The translations under genes and the position numbers were made by a program. A DNA stretch of 64,000 nt from Xestospongia muta. Taxonomy: Eukaryota; Porifera; Demospongiae; Haplosclerida; Petrosiidae. The DNA is taken from positions 16,428,263 to 16,492,262 of the forward strand of contig OY848918.1 in the NCBI GenBank assembly GCA_963693285.1, written 5' to 3'. Positions 1 to 10,500 of this stretch are shown here, piece by piece. Below the pieces are notes generated by a model that was given only the letters and a program-made list of their open reading frames with translations, made no database searches and had not been told where the DNA came from. Position 1 is the first letter of the stretch; every line of letters begins with the position of its first letter.

Positions 1-880
1 ATAAAGAATTCTGGCCATTTTCTGGGGACCCTGGAGAGGGAAGTCTGGCCATTGTCTAAAAAATTAAAAGTTCATTCTCTACCTCAAACACTCTACTCAA
101 CCCTAGATAAGAAATTCTGGCCATTTACTGGGGACACTAGAGAAGGAAGTCTGGCCAATAACCTTGATAAAGAAGTCTGGCCATTTTTCTGTTGAATCAA
201 AGTTCATTCTGTACCTCGAACACAATTACTCAATCCTAGAGAAAAAAATCTGGCCATTACCCGTGATAAGGATGTCTTGAATTTTTCTGGGGAATAAAAC
301 ATTCATTCCCTACCTTGAACACAAATACTCAACCCTAGATAAAGAATTCTGGCAATTTTCTGGGGACCCTGGAGAACCAAGTCTGGCCACTGTCTAAAGA
401 ATTAAAACTTCATTCTCTACTAGTCAACCCTAGAAAGAAATTCTGGCCATTTACTGGGGACACTAGAGAAGGAAGTCTGGCCATTAACCTAGATAAGGAA
501 GTCTGGCCATTTTTCTGTTGAATCAAAGTTCATTCTGTACCTCGAACACAATTACTCAATCCTAGAGAAGAACATCTGGCCATTATATGGGCAATCAAAA
601 GTTCATTCTTTACCTTGAACACAATTACTCAACCCTAGATAAGGAAGTCTTGCCATTTTCTGTGGACCCTAAAGAAGGAAGTCTGACCATTACCCATGAA
701 AAGGAAGTGTTGCCTTTTTGGGGGGAATGAAACTTTCATTCTCTACCTCGAACACAAAAACTCAATGAGAAGGAAGTTTTGCATTTTCTAGGGAATCAAA
801 AGTTCATTCTTTTCCTCGAAGAGAGTGCTCTACCCTAGAGAATGAAACTGGCAATTATCAATGGAATCAAAAGTTCTTTC
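1..880. repeat. Minisatellite array, left end of window
   Basis: Degenerate tandem units of about 73 bp with longer variants of about 105 bp. Recurring words are CTGGCCATTTTCTGGGGA, AAAGTTCATTCTCTACCT and TACTCAACCCTAGA. The array runs off the left edge and fades by about 880. The same family in reverse orientation lies at 62,655-63,060 and as a single 133-bp insertion at 44,755-44,887. It sits upstream of the first ankyrin exon seen in the left gene, mirroring the position of the right array. It has no coding potential that I can see. Confidence 0.85.
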
Positions 881-1432
881 TCTACTTCAGTCTTGTAGAT
901 CACTTGCCTATAGCCTCATAGTCTATTTGAAGTGCCTTTCCTTGTTCAGACAAGTGTTATATTGCATACTTGACTATACTTAAACATTTACTTGTCAGTT
1001 TTGTATTTTATATTAAGACAAGTATATCATATGATGAAGTAGTACATACAGAAACAAACAATGTCTCAAAAATTAAAAAAAAACTTTTATAAAAATAATA
1101 TCAAAATTCTTTGTGTCCCTTTTGACTCTTCATTAGTCATATCTATGTCAATGACAATTATAGTACTATTATAAAACAATCAAGTACTCACTGTTGATTG
1201 TTTACACTAGTCTGTTATACAAATAAACAATTAACAACAAATTTTAATGGGCATAATAGAAAAAAATATTATCATGAATACCACTGCTGACAACACATAG
1301 AGTATTAACCTGTATATATACATTAGCGAAATGATATTGAGTTATTTTACCTATCCTTTATAATGTATCATTAGATGTAGCTGTATATTATAAAGTTAAT
1401 TGATCATAAATACTGACATATATTTTATGTAG
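881..1432. other. Non-coding stretch before first visible ankyrin exon
   Basis: AT-rich sequence with no exon-like reading frame that I can support. It ends in a splice acceptor (TTTTATGTAG) used by the exon at 1,433. Part of it (about 1,060-1,240) is a diverged copy of 4,790-4,950. Confidence 0.5.
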
Positions 1433-1531
1433 GGCAAGAGAACTCCTCTTCACTTGGCTGCTAGATGGGGCAATTCTAAAACAGCTCATGTACTTATTAA
1501 AGCTGGTGCATCACTGGGTCCTATTGATAAA
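1433..1531 (+). CDS. Ankyrin repeat exon 1 (left gene)
   Basis: A 99-nt phase-0 exon between TGTAG and GTAAGT. It encodes exactly one 33-residue ankyrin repeat beginning GKRTPLHLAARWG and ending GPIDK. One repeat per symmetric exon permits exon duplication without frame change. It is the most 5' coding exon I can support, so the true start codon lies upstream or outside the window. Confidence 0.85.
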
Positions 1532-4500
1532 GTAAGTATTTCCATTATTTAAATATGTTGTTATTATTATTCATAACTGTATTTTGTATGTAATGTTGTT
1601 ATCAATACATGTAATTATGTAGATATTTGTGGTTTAATCATCTCCTATAAGTTGTTATTTGAACACTCCTAAAATAACTACACAGATGAAAGTGATTATT
1701 GTAGTAGCTAATATTATCACAAGATGACATAATGCCTACAAAAACTAATGTGCCAATTTATTCCCTTAGAAGGTGATGCCTACTTTAATTACTTTACTAG
1801 TAAGTCAGCTGAATATTGGGAGAACTTTCACAGATTTTCTATCCATAGATCAAATTGAGTTTGGTTGCAATAGATAGACAAGTAGTACCTTAATTTATTA
1901 TAAACATTTGAAGCAAGCCTTAGCAATTACAGTTAGGCAAAATTTACAGTATAGGCTGTGTCACAGATTTTTAACATCAGGATATTCCTAATGATTATTG
2001 TTTATACGTATTCGTCACATCTGCCAACTAAGGGATATAATTGAAATATGTTTGCTAGTGTCTGATATTATAAGGAAATCATTGCTTCAATGTGTAGTAT
2101 AGTGCTAATGTGTTTATAATTGTGTATCTACTTGTTGTTTTATCATCTAACATTGATTGTTTTATCATGTAAGCAATATTAACAAACTAAAAACAAGAAA
2201 TAATCTATCAACTTTGATTATTAACTGTGTTTATAATATAATCATTATTACATCAGTTGTTTGTTTAGCTGAAGTCTCTTTACTGTAGTTATATAGGTCT
2301 TGGTAAAATCAAGCAATTAATCATAAAGAGTTATTTGTGATACTTTTAGTGCTTTTTATGTCTCTAACAATCAGTGATATAGTAGACTATGTTATCATTA
2401 TAGAGTGTGCTTTAACAATGCTATGAACTTAAACACTGGTTGTCTGCTGGTATTACGAAATTTGTAGTTTTTGACTTCAACTTCCTGATAATCACAGAGA
2501 CAGTAAGTAGCATTGAGTTCTAAAAGATGCAAAAGCCTTGAGTAGCAGATATGCAAATCTAAGTAAAAAGATAAAACAATGACAACATACCACTTGAGCT
2601 CTGTCTATTTGTTTATGTACATTCAACTACTACCTACTACTACAAGATATGAGGTGCTAGTAATACCAGATATAAGCTAGAATGATATTAGCTAACATAT
2701 CTCACAGTATAAACCACATGTCTGTATTTACTATAATCCTAGCACTAACTATAATTATAGTCATTGTCATCACTATGTTTATTCCCTGATGTAAGTTAAA
2801 CAGTTTGACATTGTAAGTGATAATGTAGTGAATATACTAGGATACTGTTTATTACTTGTAGAACTATGCTCTGGTTTACATTGAGAGAATAATTAGACTT
2901 GTATAATAGATTCTTCTGATTGTTAGTGACTTCTTACAACATGACATATGAGTGAATCTTTACAAACTACTGCTTGTATTAATCCTAAATATTATATAAC
3001 TGTACTGGCATCTTTGTTGTGATGATAATCTATTTCTCCTGCCAGTAGTCAGTATAATCAACAGTAGACATCAGTTACCAAGTAGTTCACTCAGTATTGT
3101 CACAAGCAGATATTTTCTGTAATAATTTAATTTATTTTATGGTGCACTTCTCTGTAGCATTATAATTTTATACATTTCTAAAATTTTATATAACTATACT
3201 GACATCTTTGTTGTGATGATATTTGATTTTTATGGCCAGTAGTCAGCATTATCAACTGTAAACATCACTGACAAAGTAGTTTACTCAGTATTGTCACAAC
3301 CAGAAATTCAGCCTGCTAATTCAAGTTATTCTTTGTCATACTACTTTGTACCATTATACTTTTATACATTCTTGTAAATAGCTTACATAGACTTTTTAAT
3401 CTACAATAAATCATGCACCTACCTGAAGACTAGTGTTTTATAGTATATATGTAAAAAAAGTATGTATTACATTTTGTCAATATATTTTTGATACATTTCC
3501 CACTAATCAAGCTCTACCATGAGACATGTTTATTATAGATATTTTAATAACAAATATAACAGATATCATCAATGTTGAATTAATATATTAATATACAGTG
3601 GTTATTACAATGATAACAAATAGTATAGACCATAATATGTTGGACAATTGTAATAATATGACTTGAAGAACATAAATGTTAGCATTATATCAAATTTAGT
3701 GTATTCCCTACATTTTCTTTTATTACATAATTATGGTAATGATTATCTTATAATACTGTAATACAATGTCTATAAGAACATTTCTTTAAGTTTAGCTAAT
3801 CGTCATCAAAAGATGGATGTGTTATGAATTACTAGCAGGTACACTTTTACATATTCCTGAATGTGGTCCAGCTAGAAGTGGAAATAGTTTAAATCTAGTA
3901 AAAGATGAACCAAAAAATATTTACAACTGTTTAATTTGTGTCGTACCAAATTTTAGCTTGGATTGCACAATTTTCAGGCCAACATAGCTACATAAAAATG
4001 GCATTATGTACCAAAACAACAATGCCTATCTTATCATAAGTACAGATAGATTAGATTCTTTATTTTGTCATACGAAGTCATAAACTAGCAGATGGTTTGA
4101 TTTATATTTATCTAAGACACTTTGTTATGTAACATAATATTGTTGTTCACCATTTACAAATTTGTTTTAATAACTGGATTACATTGTTATTTTGATGAAA
4201 CAAACCTTGACTATTTGTAGCTACAGTCAGTCAACATGGTAGCTTCAACAAACTTGATTACATTAAGCAATTTAAGTTAAAGTAACCCCAGAGCGTCAAT
4301 TCAATTACATGTAGGTGAAATTAACCAATTTGTAATGTAGTCAATACAACCATTGCAAGTAGTTTTAACCCTGTGTTTTTTGCTGTGTATAACCTGTTTA
4401 TATCAAAAGTTAATACTATAAATATATGAACTGTGACTAACTAATAAACATAGTTAGAACATACTAACAACCAGGAGTATTTTGGAAAACTCAACCAACA

Positions 4501-7500
4501 GAAATATCACTGCACTACAACAATTATATCTTCATTGTATACTGAAACTTGTCACTATAATAAATAATACAAGTCATATCCAGTAATCTGGAGCTGAACC
4601 AAACCAATATCAGTTAAATGACTATAACGACACATAACTTTCTAAACCTTAATCTTCAACACTGATTGTATGACTAGATATTTAAGACATTTGCTATGCG
4701 TAAAAAACATTGGTCATTAATGACATATACATAACAATTAACACATGTAGAAACAACTCAAAATTGCAAAGCACAAAGGATTGTTTCTAACAATATATCA
4801 AATTCTAGAGACAGGTCTTTGTCTGGTTTTGCCTCCTTGTTTACTCATATCTGTGGTAATGACAACTAGTTATCAGTAATAATGTAAAACAACTGAATAC
4901 TAACTTTTGATTAGTTAGATTAGTCTATTAAACTAAGAAACTTATTATCATCTACAAGATTGCATTGAATGAGCTTTATCTTTAGTTCATAGACTAAGGC
5001 TATACATCTTGTATGAATAATATTTCCTTGTGAAACATTTTATAACAAAACAATTAAGATATGGTCCAGTGTGTATTGCTGTAGTGGGAAATAAAGTGCT
5101 AATGTGCATGTAAGTGTGTATACAGGGATAGACTCAATTCTTGAAGTAACAATCATTAGCCAATAAGCTAGATTAAAAGTAAGTTATCTTTAATGTTCAA
5201 GGGCTTAGATATTGAAACTATTATACCATAATATGGCCACATTTCTTTATTATATTTATTCTATTATATAATTTAATTGTTTGACACTCAAAGTAGCAAC
5301 AAATATAATATACTAGGGATACTGTTATTACTTAAGAGAAAATGCTCTGATATTTTACATTAAGAGAATATAGTGTGCTTGTATGATAGAATTACCTGAT
5401 TGCTAGTGAGATCAATAAAGTACCATAATGGCATATCAAATAGATTTTCAAAAGTAGCCAAAATATTTGAGTCAATATTATCAGGAGCGCATGAGCGTCG
5501 CGAAGCGACTCGAAAGAACGTCAAACTCCCTTAACCAACTGTTGTAGAACATATGTCCATATATGGACATAACTGTTAAGAGTTTTGTATTTTAATATCT
5601 TCTGTGCTGCAACCTCTTAGTTAAATGTGCTTTAAAAAGATAATTTAAGAGAAGACAAGAAGATGGCCAAGTGACCTTCTGAAGACATGGAAGTCCCTGC
5701 CACATAAAAATAGCGGCTGACTCTGTCAATAGACCCACGAAAGGCTGGATAGATGGGGCATTTCAGGCTTACTGGAAGGCCAAGATGTAAGAACTTTAAA
5801 ACTAAAAGAAAGCTACAATATAGCATTGTTGTATCTGTATTCAGTGTATAAAATAACTACTACATCAAGAAAGGAATTTTTGTCATGGCAAACCTGCGAC
5901 TTGTATTATGGCTTTAAGAACTTATGTGCTGATTTCACTTCTGCTCATTCTGAGTGCACAATATATCTAGTACTTCTCAATTGTTGTGCAATTGAGACTT
6001 TCTTTAGCCAGATCAAGCATGCCAACAGGCCCAGGTCAAGAATGCCATATCAGGCCAATTATCATCAGTGAACTAAGCCATTCTCAGAGGTGAAGTAATA
6101 ACTTGGAGAAAGTATTCATGGCAAACTGAGGCATCATCGTGGAGACTATAGAAATGCACCACTCTTTATACGAAAACCTGATTTGAAACGTAAACCATAC
6201 AAGTGAAACAAGTAACTGTTCATTCCATTAATAATGTTATAAATATCAGATAGGATTAACCTTAATAGCAAAAGGAGGTTTAATAACACAAATGATTACT
6301 ATACATAAATGAATCAATAATATTATAAATACATTCATTGTTCTGTCATGTACTTAGCAGTACTTATGCTACGTAGGTGTATTTTCCTTATATGGAATAA
6401 TCTCTGATCGTGTTTTGACAATGGTTAGAATACAAATATAATAGCAGTTGGACACTCCTTCATGTCTTTTTGCGGTGCTCATGCGCTCCTGGTATTATCA
6501 CAACCAGAAATTTTGTGTGCTCCTTTAGTTTTTATATAATACTCCTTGTAACATCAAGCTTATATACTGTATACAATCAATGTACTTTATCTGTTATACT
6601 CTGAAACATACATTGGAGACATATTAATATTTGTAAATCATATTACTTGCAACACTCCATTATGTAGTAAATAAAAATGGATTTAAAATATATGAAGAGG
6701 TCTAGCCATCAATATTATTACTTTTGTGTACATGTTATATAATCAAAATGTTTTTAAATACATATATCAATGTAGTTAACTGATAAGTTTTAAAGTAAAG
6801 ACAATTACAGTATAAAATATGTGCATGTTAAATGATACCTCAACAATTGACTAGATAAATAAAGAACATAAAAAGATGTGTATTATTTTGTTATAATTAT
6901 GAAGATCAAATACATCAAGTACAATATGTATTGATTGTAATTATATTAGCTAATGTGTTGACATGAATAGACAGTCAGATCAGACCTACATATTTTTTAT
7001 GTATATACAAGCAAATTCTTAACAACACTCTTATATCTCCGTTCACTGTAATCCTTGCCACTATAAATATTGATGGTTTGACTTAACCAATAATAATACA
7101 GATTATATATATTATGTAGGAAATTGTTTGATACAAACTGAAAGTACTGTTTTATTCCTAACATGCTATTATAAATAGCTGTTTAGAATATGCTAGGAAT
7201 GAAACATTTTTTTGTTATCTTACACTTATGCAACCTGTGTAACCATATATTGGTTAAGTCAACCATTTAATTTTCACAATGTGCAAAGATTATCATAAAT
7301 TGCTTTAGATTGTAAATCAAAAGATTGTTATAACAATTATGCTTGATACTTTTAAAATATGGTGTAATGACTTTTGTATGGTAAAAAATGTTACAAAGTA
7401 CTGCAGTTATTGATATTATATAGACTGCATGTGTATCTATATGTGAGGTCATAAATAATTAAAAAATACATTTATGTAGTAAACACTTTCTGTCAATGAA

Positions 7501-10500
7501 CAAATGAAAGTATAAAATACAACTGCTTTGATATGTTACTTGTTTTTTAAAATCCTACTATGGGCTCTAACTATCTTCCATGCTAATAACATTGTAACTA
7601 CATGTTATTTTAAACTGACATTCCAATATCACAAGCTTCAATGTCTAATAAAGCAACATCATCTAAATGATTATACTTATAATTCTCTTTTCATCAATGG
7701 TACTAGCTGTTGCTTTTACAATAAACTTTCTATTGAAACTTGAGTTGTTTACTTGATTTGTCATTGTAATGTGAATCAAAATTGTCTTAACACTTTTAAA
7801 AATGTTAACACATTTCATTATCCAGGATGGGAATACACCATTACATATTGCTGCATTTGAAGGACACACTGAAGTAGTTCAACTACTTATACAAAGTAGA
7901 GCAGCCCTTGATGCTCTCAATAAGGTAACAGTTTATATACAACATTGAATGTGTCTCATACAGAATGTTCACCTAATAATATTTAATACAGACTATAATA
8001 CAATATACTATTATGTATTTACACATCTTATTTAATAATTATGTAATGATCATATACAATCATACACGTTCTTAATAACACACTTTTTTTAACATCAAGC
8101 AAAGTCTATACCTCTTAAACTAAATATTATTAGCATTGTGCTAGTGTATGTGCTTGTCTGTACCTACTTGTTAGATGTTTAACCAGTTGGGACTAATTAG
8201 ATGAAAGCCCAAAGTCACTTACTTGGACTTTCCTAATTCTCAGTAAAATAAAAAATTCTTGACAAAATATATCAACAACTTTGGTGTGATATTAGTGTTT
8301 ATGTTAGTTTCTGAAAATAACAGTAAATAGCATTTTCATACCCAATTTAGAAGAGTTGGTCCTACTAAATGACCTCTTAAAATCTTTGTATAAAGCTTGG
8401 TATAGCAAAATGTTAAACTAGTTGTATATGCAGGTGTTTGACAATTAATAACAGCATCTAAGTCTTTCTGTGATACTCATAGATCTTGTTTCTAGGAATA
8501 TTTAATAATTACTATGATAAGATGGCTAGTTTAAAGTCTTGTATTTATATTATTATATGGTAAAAAGTATTATTAGAATTATATTTATATTTATAGCGAA
8601 GACAAACTCCACTTCATCTTGCATTTAAGAGAAAACAAATGGAAGTAGTAAAGTTACTACATCAATTTGGAGCTGACCTTACCATACCAGACAAGGTAAG
8701 TCATATATTGTATGTATAAATACTGAGTGTTTGCATTTTAGAAAGGAAGAATACCTATTGATCTGGCTAACGTGTCAACTCAAGCTATTAGACAATGCTT
8801 GTATTCAGGTTAGTTGAATCAAATTTGTAGTTGAAACTAGTATGCATTGTCAAAGTGCTGGGCAGCAAATGTCACTTTAGTGTTATTATTGTCTATGGAA
8901 AAGATCATTGTTTAAAATATCTCTATATGATGTTAATCTATGTGATCATAAACTATTATGCCAAATATATATATTGTAAAATATTATGTATACTTATCTT
9001 AAAAATTACCAATATGCACTACTTTAGTAGAAATTACAATGTACATATTGTTATGAAATATGTAATTAATATAAGTGTGGTATTATAATAGTACATTTAT
9101 ACTAATTATATATTACATAACATAATGTAATGTGTTTAATACAGAGATAATTCAATCAAATTATCTTTGTATTAAATGTATCACATCATTTTTATTATGT
9201 TATTTCTTATTATTGTTGACTTACATTTCTCTTCTACAGAATCAGCTAAATTGTTTGCACAAGCTTTAAGAGAAGGGTCTGTTTTTGTAGAAATTATCAA
9301 GTTGGTACTAATGGGTCCTCCAGGTGTAGGCAAAACCTCTTTTTTGCATTTATTTTTCAATTGGTCAGCTCCAAAGTATCATAACAGCACAGCTATTGCC
9401 AGTAGACCTATCCGTGCAATTGAGCGTGTAGTTGGAGAAAAGCATGGAAGAATTTGGGAGAGAATGGAAGGAGTTGAATTATTGAGGAAAGTAATGGAAG
9501 CATTACCAAATTTTTGGGACTCTGAAGAAGTTGATAACGAGTCTACTCCTAGCACCCCCTCTAGTGTGGATGAATGTCGCAATGTACCCACATCATTTAT
9601 AGAAGCCCAACATACCGATCAACAACGTATTGCTTCTTATGAGCCTATGACCCATAAAATTGCCAATGGTGCCACTAATTTAGATCCCAAGTCTATTATT
9701 GATTCTAATGCTCCTTATTTCTCTGACCAAATACTTGACGTTTTGGCAAAAAGGAATACGTCAAAAGGCTTGCATGCGTCAACATGGATACACGTCCTTG
9801 ATAGCGGAGGTCAGCCTCAATTTGCTGATGTTTCACGGGCTTTTCTTCGCGGAAATTGCCTCAATGTTATTGTCACAAAATTAAATGAGTCTCTGAGTGA
9901 TAAGCCTAAGTTTTTGTACTCTGTCAATGGTCAAGTTGTACATCAGCCTAGTTTGCTTCAGATGACCAATCTTGAGCTGATAGAATACTTTGTCCGATCT
10001 ATAGCATCAGCCAAGCACACAGTTGCCAAAGGTTTAGACAAAGTTGATTTTAAGCCTCTTTTTTGTATTATTGGTACGAATTATGATCGTACATATGGAA
10101 TCACTACTCTGTTCAAGGAATTAGAGCCATTGCATGAAAAAAATTCTCAGCTGTTAAGTGCTTTAAAAGAGTTTCGTGATCACTTTATTTTTTATAATGA
10201 ATCAGAAAACGAGTTGATCTTTCCTGTTGACAACATGTGCTGGTGGTATCGCGAACAAATATCAAAAGATATTCGCAAACGTATCACTAGTTACAAAAAT
10301 GTTGCTGCTGAAGTAGAAATACCAATTCGATGGTATTTTTTTGAATTACGTCTGAAAGAAGTGGCAGAGAGAATGGATCATGGCATGGTCTCTATTAACA
10401 GATGTATGGAAGTTGGGGAAGAGTTGAAAATGAAAGCTTCTGATACAATTCTTTGCATTGAATACCTCAACTCTTTGTCTTTAGTTCTCTACTTTCCTGA

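Larger units (their letters stand above)
1532..7825 (+). other. Large intron with repeats and a TIR element
   Basis: About 6.3 kb between ankyrin exons. It holds an imperfect two-copy tandem repeat (2,983-3,375), a diverged duplicate of its own first part (4,790-5,480, resuming after 6,492) and a TIR element (5,482-6,491). I found no further ankyrin exon or other gene; 3,380-4,780 and 6,560-7,820 show nothing I can name. Confidence 0.6.

Noticed and set aside
1..880. CRISPR-like array
   Set aside because: Units are tandem and degenerate without unique spacers, and the genome is eukaryotic. It is a minisatellite.
9176..9239. Met at 9,176 as start of the Roc protein
   Set aside because: A good acceptor (CTTCTACAG) at 9,239 and phase-matched ankyrin exons upstream show this is intron read in frame. 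The right paralogue has the same exon boundary.
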